Shown here: positions 46,502 to 58,600 of the stretch, piece after piece
How positions within the stretch are numbered: the first letter of the stretch is position 1
Layout of the letters: the number at the start of each line of letters is the position of its first letter
From: Bolinopsis microptera
Lineage: Eukaryota; Ctenophora; Tentaculata; Lobata; Bolinopsidae
Length of the DNA stretch: 64,000 bases
NCBI RefSeq assembly: GCF_026151205.1
Contig: NC_087074.1
Coordinates: 15,482,962-15,546,961, forward strand
Reading direction: 5' to 3'
The notes under the pieces: generated by a model
What the model was told of the DNA's origin: nothing
What the model saw: the letters and a program-made list of their open reading frames with translations, nothing else
Databases searched by the model: none
Translations under genes and position numbers: made by a program

Positions 46502-46538
46502 TATATAACCCACCCAGAGATACGACTCTCCATCAGTT
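46502..46538 (+). promoter_or_regulatory. Core promoter of kinase pseudogene 3
   Basis: TATATAA at 46502-46508 and TCAGTT at 46533-46538, 33 nt from T to A as in the intact copies. It still looks functional despite the broken coding region. Confidence 0.65.
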
Positions 46539-46588
46539 ATTTTCTACATCTACATCAACTAACATCATATCTCTTACTTTTTATCAAC

Positions 46589-47388
46589 ATGACCACATTT
46601 GGTGATCTCTACACCATTTATCGCAAGCTTGGCTCCGGTGGATATGGAACTGTCTTCAAGTGCTACGAGCGCAAAACTGGAGATCCATATGCTGTTAAGT
46701 TCTTCACTGATGACCGGGTGAAAAGAAAGACCTACTCTTCCTCCGACAAGATGAATATTCCAGACGAGATAACCCTTTGGAGAAACCTTCGACACAAGAA
46801 CGTCATCAGATACGTCCGTCACTTCTTCGAGGGAGGAAATTGGATTGTGGTAATGGAACATTGTTCTGGTTACAAGGACCTCTTCTCCTACGTCAACAAC
46901 AGACCCTTCCCCATTTCGGAGAGTACAGCTGCTTCCATCATCTCCAGACCCTCGATGCTGTGATGTACTGCCGCTCCAAGAAGATCGACCACAGAGACAT
47001 CAAGGACGAAAACATCCTCTACAACCCCAACACGAAGCATGTCATGCTGATAGACTTTGGTTCCGCCTCCTTCGTCTCCTCCTCCTACAATCGTCTCCAG
47101 GGAACTGATATCTACCATCCTCCTGAATTCTTCTCGGACGGAAGCTTCAAGTCTACTGATGGAATTGTTTGGGCCCTGGGTTCTTTTGCTTACATTCTGC
47201 TTAACGGAGATTGTCCCTACGATACTCTAGAGGACTTGAAGGATGACGTGCCGATAGTCTGGACGAACGAGAAGTCCTCTTCGTCTGCTATAAGATTTGT
47301 GAGACGTGCTCTGAGAAGACGACCTGTTGATAGAGAACCATTGAACCTGCTGAGGAAATCTGCCTGGCTGAATAACTTTAAGAAATAA
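46589..47388 (+). pseudogene. PIM-like kinase, copy 3, one-base frameshift
   Basis: ATG at 46589. The frame runs 124 codons, then shifts because TCTCCCAGACC of the intact copies is TCTCCAGACC here (about 46944). The remainder, from TLDAVMYCRS through HRDIKDEN, DFGSA and HPPEFF to the stop at 47388, is fully open in the next frame. There is no other lesion, so loss is recent, or the deletion is an assembly error, or the frame is bridged. The C-terminal half is of the same type as copy 4 (NILYNPNTKH, EFFSDGSF) rather than copies 1 and 2. Confidence 0.85.
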
Positions 47389-48558
47389 GATATTGATTTG
47401 TATGTAATAAGATATTGATTGCATGTAATATACTTTGTAAATAATTTTATTAATTTATTTCATAATTCATCAATACAAATTTGCGTTATTTCATTTTTAA
47501 CTTTAAGACGAAAAGATCGTTAATAAACTAAATATACCATCTCTGGTCATGTGTTAGGAATTATAGTCCAGTAAATGTATATTACATTTTCGCCCTTTTG
47601 ACTCACGAGGTGAATAATAGGAAAGGTCTACTCCAGAATAATTTATTGTTATAATATCAAATACTTATCTCAATTCTAGATATTCATATCTTAAGAAATG
47701 ATGACTACCTCTTAAAACACAATTGGCACAGTATTGCTGCTGACTGAGTGGCAGGGTACGGGTATTTGTTAGAATATTAAAAGGCAAGATTCCTACCTAT
47801 TTTATTAAGTTTCTTACTGGAACCAACTTGTTTGGTTACAGAAACTTCGGCCGAAGTTAGTTTACAAGAGATCGTTCACAATATAAGATGCTGTTTTTTA
47901 GCTGTGCAATACCTCGTCAGGCCATTACCCCATAACTATTAACTATGGATCCTTTTTATCGATAGCACGCGTTATCATAATATATATTTCAAAATCTTTA
48001 ATGGTTCTTATACTGATAAATGAGGTAAGTGAGATTCACAGTTAATAACTTCTCGCATAAGTTTTCATATTGATATACATTGTCTGGTGTAAACTTATTT
48101 TATTGAGCCATAAATGACCTTCAATTGTGTTGCATTCTAACAGTACCTGTTGTTCATGTATCACTATCAATACATGTAATTGTATCAATTCAGCCGTGTT
48201 ACGAGCTAGACGTGATGTCAAGGTGATAGGGGATCAATTATCGTGTCAGATTATTAAAAAGAAAGATAGGCAATAGTGGATCAGATACATTGTGCAGAAA
48301 TCGTGATCCTGCTCTGGTCATGGCCATTGATCAGATGTTGAAAGTGTGCGTGTTATATGAGTCTCACGTAAACGTCTCACATAATTTGAGACGTCCAACT
48401 CGTACAGTCTAATATCTGCAGCATGTTATTGATCGGGTAGAATATCTGATATCGGGGTAGAATATCTGATATCGATCACATGACATCCGGGTGATACATG
48501 ATCGCTTAGATACTCCAATAACCGATACGGATATGACGTATCGACAAGCTGATGACGG

Positions 48559-48595
48559 TATATAAGCCACCAGGAAATACGACCCTTCATCAGTT
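48559..48595 (+). promoter_or_regulatory. Core promoter of kinase pseudogene 4
   Basis: TATATAA at 48559-48565 and TCAGTT at 48590-48595, again 33 nt from T to A. The distal flank is diverged from the other copies, so the shared core spacing stands out. Confidence 0.65.
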
Positions 48596-48651
48596 ATTTC
48601 CTTCAACAACTATCCACTGAAATCAGATCTCCTTTACTACCTTTTATCAAC

Positions 48652-49451
48652 ATGCCTACATTTGATGATCTCTACACCCTTTCTCGCAAGCTTGGCTCCG
48701 GTGGATATGGAACTGTCTTCAAGTGCTACGAGCGCAGAACTGGGGATCCCTATGCCGTTAAGTTCTTCACAGATGACCGGGTGAAAAGAAAGACCTACTC
48801 TTCCTCCGACAAGATGAACATCCCAGACGAGATAACCCTTTGGAGAAACCTTCGACACAAGAACGTCATCAGATACGTCCGTCACTTCTTTGAGCGAGGA
48901 AATTGGATTGTGGTAATGGAACATTGTTCTGGTTACAAGGACCTCTTCTCCTACGTCAACAACAGACCCTCCCCCATGTCGGAGAGTACAGCTGCTTCAT
49001 CATCTCCCAGACCCTCGATGCTGTGATGTACTGCCGCTCCAATAAGATAGACCACAGAGACATCAAGGACGAAAACATCCTCTACAACCCTAACACGAAG
49101 CATGTCATGCTGATAGACTTTGGTTCCGCCTCCTTCGTCTCCTCCACCTACAATCGTCTCCAGGGAACTGATATCTACCATCCTCCTGAATTCTTCTCGG
49201 ACGGCAGCTTCAAGTCAACTGATGGAGTTGTTTGGGCTCTTGGTTCCCTTGCTTACATCCTACTGAACTCAATTTCTCCCTACCCGAATCTGGATGACTT
49301 GAAAGATGATGTTCCGGTAATCTGGATGAACGAAAAGTCCTCTTCGTCTGCTAGAAGATTCGTGAGACGAGCTCTGAGAAGACGACCTGTGGATAGAGAA
49401 TCATTGAGCCTGCTGTGGAAATCTGCTTGGTTGAAGAATTTTAATAAATAA
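48652..49451 (+). pseudogene. PIM-like kinase, copy 4, one-base frameshift
   Basis: ATG at 48652. GCTTCCATCATC of the intact copies is GCTTCATCATC here (about 48998), a one-base loss 10 nt before the position of the copy 3 lesion. Downstream sequence is open to the stop at 49451 and keeps HRDIKDEN, DFGSA and HPPE. NGDCPY after the activation segment is replaced by NSISPY. As in copy 3, everything but the single shift looks selected as a kinase. Confidence 0.85.
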
Positions 49452-50162
49452 GATGTTAAATTGAGTAATATATTTTGTAAATAGATGAATTTATTAAACC
49501 ATGGTTAATCATGTTTATAATTTATTATATCAACAATCGTCGCTAATTGTTAAAGCCAAATAATACGCAGCCGATATTTGGTTTTGAGACAATGATCATT
49601 GAAAATAACTTAAATATTATTTAAACAATAACATCTGAATCTGTAAGATATTACATGTAAATACATTTGTAAATTTATAACTTGTAAAAATCTGTGATTT
49701 GGGAATATTCTTTGTTCTGTAACGAATACTACCGTATAACCACAATAAGATTATCAGTTAAGTTCCAGCGGACTGCGGTATAGTCGTTTGTAGAATAAAA
49801 ACTTATTTCAACGCAACACTTTATGCTTAATTTTTCTATAAAAATCATCTCATATATAAATCAGTGGATGGTTGGTTCAGTTATTCTCTCGCTGGTAAAT
49901 TTGTCGGTTCCTTTGGTCCTTCCTTAAATCATTATTGTGACGTAATCAAAATTATGGTTTATAAAAATCGCAACCATTGACATTGTTTGCTAGAAGAGGT
50001 TTTAGTTACGAATCATTGTGTTACTTTGTTACTATGAGTTATTAAAGTATTAAGCTCCTGTTTGGAAAATAACTAGGTCGGCCCTTCTGCTGTTGGGTCT
50101 CGGTATAATTCTCGTTGTCAACATCAAATAACCATATCCCTGCAATTTGCATCCGTACTCGT

Positions 50163-50263
50163 AATTATAACGTTGATATTTAAAGTGAACTACTATGATA
50201 CCAAGTCAATGACTGGACTGTGATTACCGATTAGATTGCTGTAAACCTTAGTGGTTCACATGG
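50163..50263. repeat. 100-bp direct repeat, copy 1
   Basis: Near-identical to 50911-51012; both contain GTGAACTACTATGATACCAA. The 650-750 bp between them is unrelated. Confidence 0.85.
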
Positions 50264-50910
50264 TTCACATGGTTGACAGACACGTTCCAAACGTGCGTGC
50301 TGCAGGCCGGGCAATCACTCGTCATCTAAACATCTCTATTGTCACTGATTTCGGGTATTCGTTACAGTTGACACTAACAGTGACAATTTACAATGCTCTT
50401 TTTCACAAACCATTTGATAACGTACGTTGGAATCAGGTTTAGGATTGTTGTGAGATACTGAAAATGTCCGAATCAGATACAGATTCGGATTTGAGAACCA
50501 CGTATAGTCTCCTGTTTACGAATTTCCTTATTTCATATCCTTTTAATAAGAGTTAAACTGCTGGTGGGCCCATAAGTCAGTATGCAAACGTTTGTGCTTT
50601 TAAAATAGCCATGTTTGAGAATTGCAGTTATAACTTAGCACATGGCATACTGTAAGTGTAATTACACATTCTGTCGCAAAACATTTGAACATTCGACTTT
50701 TGGAGTAATTCTTCGAGAAATAGTCCTTCGGTAAAATATGTGTTACATTTTTTTCTTATGGCTATGCTATTTTTAAAGTTTCCGATCATCCAACTGTTTA
50801 ATGAAGAATTCCATGGTCATCCTCTCCTTACCTTGTTTGGATATCCGTCAACAGTCCACCTTCTCAAACGTTAAATAACCATGCCTCAGCAGTTTCATTT
50901 AATCACGCGG

Positions 50911-51012
50911 AATTATAACGTCGATACTTAAAGTGAACTACTATGATACCAAGTCAATGACTGGACTGTGATTACCGATTAGATTGCTGTAAACTTTAGT
51001 GGTTCACATGGT
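50911..51012. repeat. 100-bp direct repeat, copy 2
   Basis: Partner of 50163-50263, with a few substitutions. Confidence 0.85.
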
Positions 51013-51094
51013 GCTGCACCGGTCAGGAATTTATTGCGGTCGTGTCGGTCATCTAAAGATTTTTATTGGCACTCCAAGTTCAACTTGTATGAGT

Positions 51095-51161
51095 GTTATT
51101 ACTTGTTACTGTTAGCTACAAATACTTGAAGTATTCACAGCTAACAGTAACAAGTAACAAC
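51095..51161. repeat. 67-bp palindrome
   Basis: Arms 51095-51127 and 51129-51161 match at 29 of 33 positions around one central base, with a core TTACTTGTTACTGTTAGCT. No loop, so a foldback repeat is likelier than a microRNA precursor. Confidence 0.7.
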
Positions 51162-52158
51162 GCTTTCGTAACCATATTCAATAACATTTGTTAGATTCGA
51201 TTATATGATTAATCAAATTTAAAAACATTAAAAATGATTAGATTTGGATCTGGATTAGACAAAAGCGTAGTCTCCAAATATTCCCATGATTGCAGACCCT
51301 GTAATTACACGGGAGTTAAACTTCGTACTTTACTTTTAGTATCACAAGCGGTCGTACTGTCCAAAACTATGTTTAATTCAACTACGATCTGCATTATCAC
51401 ACAGCTCGTTATTATATCACACACTGTTTAATGTTTGTACGAGTGTGAACGTGTTTAATCACTCACATAACCATTACTATTATACAAAGAAGAATAGCAT
51501 GCAATTGCTTCTTTATCAGGCCGTCTGCTATCTGATCTATAGAAAGTTCTAGTGGGACAACTTGTCCCACTGACTGTACCTCTGATTTGAGGAGAGAGAC
51601 CTTAATTCTTATTCCGTTTTCATAACAACGACTGTTGGCAAACATTCCGGCTACCTCGTGACACATGTTTTTGTGGCTCTCGTTTTATAAACACAGTTTT
51701 AAAGGTCGCGCTCTCTCTGATCAAGGCAGTAAATGTTTTGGTTATAATTCGAGTGTGCTTGTCGTAACATATTATCGTAACATATTATTATAGCTGTAGT
51801 GCAGCTGTTAGATTTGCTGTGAGATGATTCTTGTTGAGATTTTGTGGGTCGTTGTTGTTGATTTTATTATTGGTTTGTGGTATTGGTTCTATGTTGCTGT
51901 GACAAACTTAAGTTTGTTAGCATGCAAGTGCTGGTTATCGGCGCGGTGTTGAGGTAGCGAATATAGGTTTAAAGTGCTGCTGGATAAGATGCATAATGGC
52001 TTTGCAAAGTTGTGACGTTAACTTATCATTGTTGGCATTATTTTGGACTTATTCATTGTTACAGCATACAGAAGATTCCTTTAAATTAAATGCGGAATAA
52101 ACATTTTTACTTTTATTATTCTCAAACAGTCCATCTTCATTATAATATGTTCCAGGTA

Positions 52159-53382
52159 ATGAGTAAGGCCAAGAACGTAGCAACAGACTTTTCCAAAGCA
52201 GAAAACGAAAACTCGGTTGATGTTCTTATCAGAAGATTCAAGGCGGGAGATCCAGAGGTCATGTATGAGAAAATTCAGGTATCTCCCGATCATCATGCTA
52301 AATCTTTACAGTTCCATCTTCTTTTTTTCTGAGTCGATCCACGGCTCAAAGCTTTGGGATCAAGCCCGTTTTCATTTAATTCCATTGTAAATTATTTACA
52401 AAAAATACTTTCTCAACAATTATTCTGACAGAGTTCAGCCGAGCTAGCAGTCGACTCTCTAGACGGAGACCCCCGAATAGCAAAATACAGCATCTCCAAC
52501 CTTCCTTCACCACACTGGTCTGTTGAAGAAAGATTAAAACCTCTCAACCCTTTCTATCAGGACAAAACTAAGGTTAGGATTGAGAATAAGGGTTGTGCCA
52601 GTCTTTGTTGGTTATGATATCTAATTTGAAACAAAATTTTAATTTTTTTTAATTTTCAGACTCTCAGTCTCAGTTATGGTATCGGAGTTTGATTTTAATT
52701 AATCTATCTCCAACACAACTAAAGTTAGAGTTTATTTTGGTCGCTCCCTTATTTGCAATTTCAGAAGAAAATGTTCATACCAAACATTGAAGCCGAACCA
52801 ATTAATCCACTCATGGCCAGACAAAGCTCCTCTGAAAAAGCTGCTGCTGAAGCGAAGACACTCAGGGAAACACGTGCTGCCCTTAAAGAGGCGGAGAAGA
52901 AGATTCTTATCACAGCTATCAAGAAAAATTCCTCTGTGAGTTCTCAATTTCAACTCAACATCTTTGTAATTTGTATCTAACGGTTATTATAACAATTTAT
53001 AGTCGTATAATATTCTTGTTAATGATCGTAAATTATAAGATAAAATTCAATTTTGTCATTTGCCTATCGTGTAAGCTTGTTAGGCTTCACCACGAATATG
53101 GATATTTAAACTGAAAATTCAGTCATAGCATATCGCATATTGCATATCGCAGACATAGCATATCGCATGATTGCACGATGCACAAGAACAATGTGCTTTA
53201 CATTAAATATCGCAAATTGATCACTATTTTCTGATTCTAGCACGCGTATGAATGCAATTTAATCCAAATTCTTGTGTCTAAGCTCGCATTATTTTCAGGA
53301 GAAAACATTCCGGAAGCACTCATCAAGCATGCCGATTTCGTACAACGAATTTATCGCTACCCAATCCAAGACTTACGTATAA
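52159..53382 (+). CDS. Four-exon protein of unknown function, 171 residues
   Basis: Exons 52159-52278, 52432-52572, 52765-52935 and 53299-53382 (stop TAA 53380-53382) are all phase 0, with good acceptors and donors. The product starts MSKAKNVATDFSKAENENSV and is hydrophilic. It has a segment DGDPRIAKYSISNLPSPHW and NPFYQDKTK, a Lys/Glu/Ala-rich helix from KAAAEAKTLRETRAALKEAE, and a C-terminus ending IATQSKTYV. No signal or membrane segment is seen. The start was chosen at the first ATG after a CAG/GT that may itself be an acceptor, so a further 5' exon is possible. The layout resembles small ciliary proteins, but I do not recognise the family. It converges on the minus-strand gene at 53640. 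Confidence 0.7.
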
Positions 53383-53639
53383 TATTGATCACTTAATCAT
53401 CAGTGAATATAATATTATGATTCGATTTGTTATCAATGAAACGAATTAGCTTTGGGATTTCCAGAACCTCTTGGAGTTACATCAGGCGGTGTAACCAGAC
53501 CCACACTGATGGATTATACTTATAGCTGGATTATCATCGACTGAACTTCAACCATTGATCTCTATGATAACTGCGTGGTAACACTTTACAATGATAATTC
53601 AGCTCTTAACTTTACATAAGAGATTTAGTAAGATTTGTA

Positions 53640-55642
53640 TCAAGTCATTGTAAATCGTCTGTCAATAGAAGAGGAACCGGAAGGAGGCAACCTAAACTGC
53701 GAGGTACTCCTACTACTCCATGGCTCTTCAGAAGATCCGGCAGGGATGGTGTTTGGTAGACTGGTATTTTCTGCAACTGATAGCTGCTGCCGGAGTCGTT
53801 GTAACTCCAGCTCCATTTGCTGAAAATGGGCATCCTGAGGGGTTGTTTAACTTTACATGTTTAGCTGAAATAACTTTGCTTGTTATTGCAAGCTTGATGG
53901 CTAATGGGGCGGCTTTTTAAAGCAGATTATCTCTAAATTTGCTGATTTGTCACATTTTCACGATTTTATCAAAGCATTTTTAAAATGCCTCTGTTTTATT
54001 TATTCAATTATGATTGTCAACATCTCTCAAGTTTAGCACATTCTACCAGGAAATTACCTGATAATTCCAAGTAGGACGGCGTTCTGTCCACTCCCGTTTA
54101 AGCTCACTCCCCTTCTTATTCGCCTTCTCTCCCACCTTTCGTATGGCTTTGAACACCCTGCCCTCCTTAACAGGCCTCAAGTTCCCATGAGCCGGGGTTC
54201 CCTTCTTGGAGCTGTGTTTCAAAGTCATCCCCAAAGTGTTCGAACAGAAATCAGCGAAGAAGGGAGACCAGTAGATTTGGAAACAAGTGCAGTCGAACAG
54301 AGGGTATTCGTAATCTTCCTCCTCGTCCACAGGAGGTTGAGGTGCGAGGTAAGGTGGTTCTCTGAGAGGAGTGAGTGGTGGAACACCTGGTCCGGAGAAA
54401 GAGCGTGGTGGCATGATATCTGGAGGAGCTGCTTTCAATTCTCCTGATACGATCCGCTCTTCTGAAACAAAACCGTAAATTAATGTCACAATGTAGCAAT
54501 GCCAGCTCGTAGATACTTGACAAAAAATATAATATTTCTCACTATATTAGCGAGATGCACAAGCTGTAGACGTGGCACTGAATATCGGTGTTCGAGGTTG
54601 AACTGTATAAGAATTAAATCTCTCACGATCGTTGAACTCCTCCAGGCCATGGTCGCGATTAGGTGTGGTTTCATCATTACATTAACTTTAAGGGCGCTAG
54701 CCCTTTGTGGAGCCAGAAAAGATGTTTTAAAACATTTCAAATGTCTCCCCTTTGATTTGTGGCATGGGAAAACTAACTTTGCCCCGAGGTCATCATTTTA
54801 AAGTCTTTTTGATATTTATACATTTCAGATATTATAGGTGCATATAGCGCCCGATGTAATTGCTATGACCAGTTTACTGGTCAACTGGTGTTTCGGTGTC
54901 CCTAATTATGTTTACACTCGGTCACTTGTCAAGGCAGGTAAGGTCATTCGGCGAATTTTATTCGAAATAAAATGTTGTATTTGTGTAACATTTTGAAAGT
55001 TTATTGATACAAAATTAAAAAAGTAAAATGTCGGTGGTATCCAAAAATAGTTCCCTAGGCTGGTAGCTGACCTGGTAAATTAAGAACGGACTGTCCCTCG
55101 GAGGTGCTTCGTCTTAAGAACCCACCACCCCTCCCTCGATGTGATCCCCCTGTCTTTCCCTCTCCAGGATTATGCGAACCTGCCATCCGTTCCCCGGAAT
55201 CGTGTGATATCTGTGCCCCGTGTTCCTGTTCGATTGTTTCTGATGTTCTTGTCTGGGAACCCCGCAACCCCTGACTTCTTCTGTCCCCCCATGGACTCAA
55301 GGCCGGCACTGGTCTGCTGTATTCGGGTTTTCTTCCAGCATCACTTCTTCTATACCCTCCTGTGATTTAAAAAACATTCTTTAGACTTAGTGATTGAACA
55401 AAGAGGCCTGAAACAAATGTGCACACTTCATCACACTCAATTTCAAGCTGTATTATTAACAACAGCACTATCTATGATCTTGTTATGACTATTTTACCAC
55501 AAACCAGAAGTAGAGGAATGAGACATCTAATTCCAATCTCTCACAAGCGCAATCAGAACATTTAAATGCCCTCGGTCGGTCAAAACAAGTCCAAAATAGC
55601 TAACGTAAAACATGTACCTGTAAAATAATTGAGTTTTGACAT
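53640..55642 (-). CDS. Four-exon protein of unknown function, 298 residues
   Basis: Exons 55618-55642 (ATG 55642, MSKLNYFT), 55072-55359, 54058-54461 and 53640-53819 (stop at 53640-53642). Phases match throughout and every site has a good consensus. Residues about 9-104 are basic, Ser/Gly/Arg-rich and probably disordered. A proline-rich, then acidic stretch (PPVDEEEDYEYP) leads to a Cys/aromatic-rich segment (FDCTCFQIYWSPFFADFC) and a Lys/Arg-rich part. A short coiled coil (MELELQRLRQQL) and a Ser-rich tail ending RRFTMT follow. The Cys/aromatic stretch is the most domain-like part. No family recognised. Confidence 0.7.
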
Positions 55643-58600
55643 TGAAATTAGCTGATCAATGCTGGAGGACTCCAAGCAAATTGAAACTTTTGGCGGGTCA
55701 TTACGTCCAATTCGATACAACAGCAATCACGTGCCAAAATAACACCAAGGCCAAGCAAGGGGGCAAACAAAACAGTGCCCACCAAGCTTTGGACAATGAA
55801 CAATTTACAAGCAGTATAACCATTGTTTAGGTCCGTGGTGGTACCGTTGAATGGGACAATTAGCGTAACTGAATATTTAGCTGTCTAGACTTGAGAGCAA
55901 TTATTGTTTGTGCGAATTGTTCATTGACTGGGTGCTTTGAAGAACTAAGCAGTGAGGCGGACAACAGCAAGAACTCCTATACCGCAACATCTAATACCAT
56001 GCTACTTTCACTCGTATTATACCTATGTACTGCACACACGTGCAGTGAAAGTGAAACTACACACAAAGCTGAAGGCTTAGTAAAGCAAAGTAGAGTAAAA
56101 TTCATATTTAAGTTGAATTTAAAGCGGTTCTGTTTACTGAGTGATTATACTATTGGTGCTGCATACTACTAGTATTTGTAGTAGTATATAAATTCAAATA
56201 GGGCTGATTTTAGAAACTAGAAAAATTCATAGGACAATTTTGACGGTAAATTTGTACTTGACGGTTTGTATTTGTATTTGTATTTGTAATTTTGTAATTT
56301 TGTAATTTTGTAATTTTGTACTTTATCACGTAACCGCAAATGAGCAATTAATTTAGTACATTATGCGCAAATATTAAAGTTATTTTGTAAATTGTAGTAT
56401 TACATAGATTCTAGTAACATTAAACACTGAGTATACAATAATTTTATTGTTAGGTTAGCAAGACCAAGAACCACAATATAATAGGAAAGTCTTAAAATGT
56501 GCGCATACTAAAAGAAACTTGCACTAGTACTTAATACTTATACTATTACTTAAAGTAGCACCAGTAGAGGGAAACAGCCACCACAGTAAAGGGGCACACG
56601 CACACGCACACGCACATGGACGATAAGGTTAAAGCTAACAGGCACTTAGTTAGGAAAGCACTTAGTTTCCCTTGCACCACTAAGTGCACGTTCAACTATA
56701 ATAAGGGGGAAACCATTATTCCGACTACATCCAACTTGAGATTATCTTTTCGTCATTAAAATTAGTTATTCCGCCCCGGCCCACTGTTAACTGTATGATT
56801 ATAACAATAAAGTCGACCATAATTATAGCTAGATTAAGGTAGGTTTAGTAATACTATTTCCGATAACAACTAATTGATTAGACCATCCCTAACGGCTAGA
56901 CGATAGTTTCTTGCTAGCAAATAGACCGCTAAAATTATTAAATCCTATCACCCTGTCTGGTCAACTATTTTAATGTTAGTCGTTGGAATAATAAACTACA
57001 ACAGGAAAACGTATTGTAATTTATCTTAGTACTAGTAGCCTACTGCAGTTACCTATCATCCTGTCTAGAAAGGGATTTTGCATTATTTATCACAAAAACC
57101 TTTCGCCTTGTCAGTTGCCTGGAGACGAATTCTGACTAAGACAACAGACTACTAGTACTATAATGTATAACTACTAAAACATAAACTAATCCTCGTTTTT
57201 AACCAGATCTAAATGCTCAATTTGAAATTCCATTTCAAATTGGAGGGAAAGAAAAAAAAACTTCATATTATCACTTGCTAAAAAACGTAAGTTTGATTAA
57301 AAGTGTTAATAGTTATCGCAACTCTCTTATTTCTGTGACTAACACTAACTAGAACTGTAACACTATAAGGTCAAAAGCAGAGTGGGGCAGGCTGCGGCTA
57401 CAAAGAACCTGCAAGCCGTGATCGAAGGCGCAGAAACGCAACTAGTTACTGATCGCTGGATATAGAGAAGGGGTTAATGGCGGCAGAGTGTACACAATAT
57501 GTGCAGCCAGGTGTACTTTAAAGCTGTACGATAAGGGCATCAGCCCGGCTTAAAGTTAATGCATAATATAAATATTCCTTCAACTTAGCAGCGTTTTCTC
57601 ATTTTATATGCGCCTATGATACCTATGACTATGATAAACTTGCAATGTTGCTAGTGCTAAGTAATCGGTGATATTGAAACTTTAAGATTAATTGTTGATC
57701 TGGTTTGAGTAGTATTAATTTCTAATCCAAAATGCGGTCTTACAGAACATTATCTAGAGGTCTAAAGCTAGCGCTCAGTTGTAAAAGTAGTACTTGACAA
57801 TTAGGTGATAAAAGCATCTGTAACTGTAAATATAAAGGTGCGTTCTTAGAAAGAATATCTCTTGATCCAAACTCTTCATCCACAACATAGTATGATAGTG
57901 AAATCATCAATAAAGAGATGTATGATTAATCGGGTCTCGGGAAGCTAGTTGTATGCTATTTTTGTGCAGTACTTGCAACGAAAAAGTCTTGTATGAAATT
58001 GGTCCGCTGTTTAATAGTCGCATATTGATCAATAATGATTGGAAAGAAATTGTTTTTTGACTGTAGCCAAGCCAAATCAGGTTTAAAATATGATGCAAAA
58101 TCATTGAATACATGGGCCAGGGTGGGATCACAAAGGATTTTTAGTTTTCGACAATCGACAATCAATGATCTTTATCCACGTCATCTCACATTTAGGTAGT
58201 TCCCAACAGGGGAAGGCTACATAACAATTTCTATACAATAAGTGCAGTGTTGACAAAAGCTAAGCTAATTAAATATCAATTTTTAATACGAATATGTCTG
58301 ACAAATTACCCTTCTTCTGCGACAATGAGTTAAACGTTGAATTTATGGTGATCGTCTAATACTCTACAGTCTACAAGAACTGTTAAAGATAAAGGCCAAA
58401 AATTAATTGGGGTCGCAAGTCGCGTTAGTATTTTATTTTATAAGGTACAATGTAATTATAAGGTACAACTATTGATACCAACCCGGTTTCAGCACCCTGG
58501 AGCTAGTTAGAAACACCAACAATGTGACCTAACTCGCCAGTGACTTGACCAATTGAACTCGAATAAGTTCAAAATATACAGTGGCAGCTGTGTAGGGAGA

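Larger units (their letters stand above)
49452..52158. other. Gene-free stretch
   Basis: AT-rich sequence without recognisable exons. It contains the 100-bp dispersed duplicate and the palindrome listed separately. Confidence 0.4.

Noticed and set aside
53720-53920. Plus-strand frame MALQKIRQGW with a hydrophobic stretch
   Set aside because: It overlaps the minus-strand last exon of the 53640-55642 gene, which is supported by splice phase and composition.
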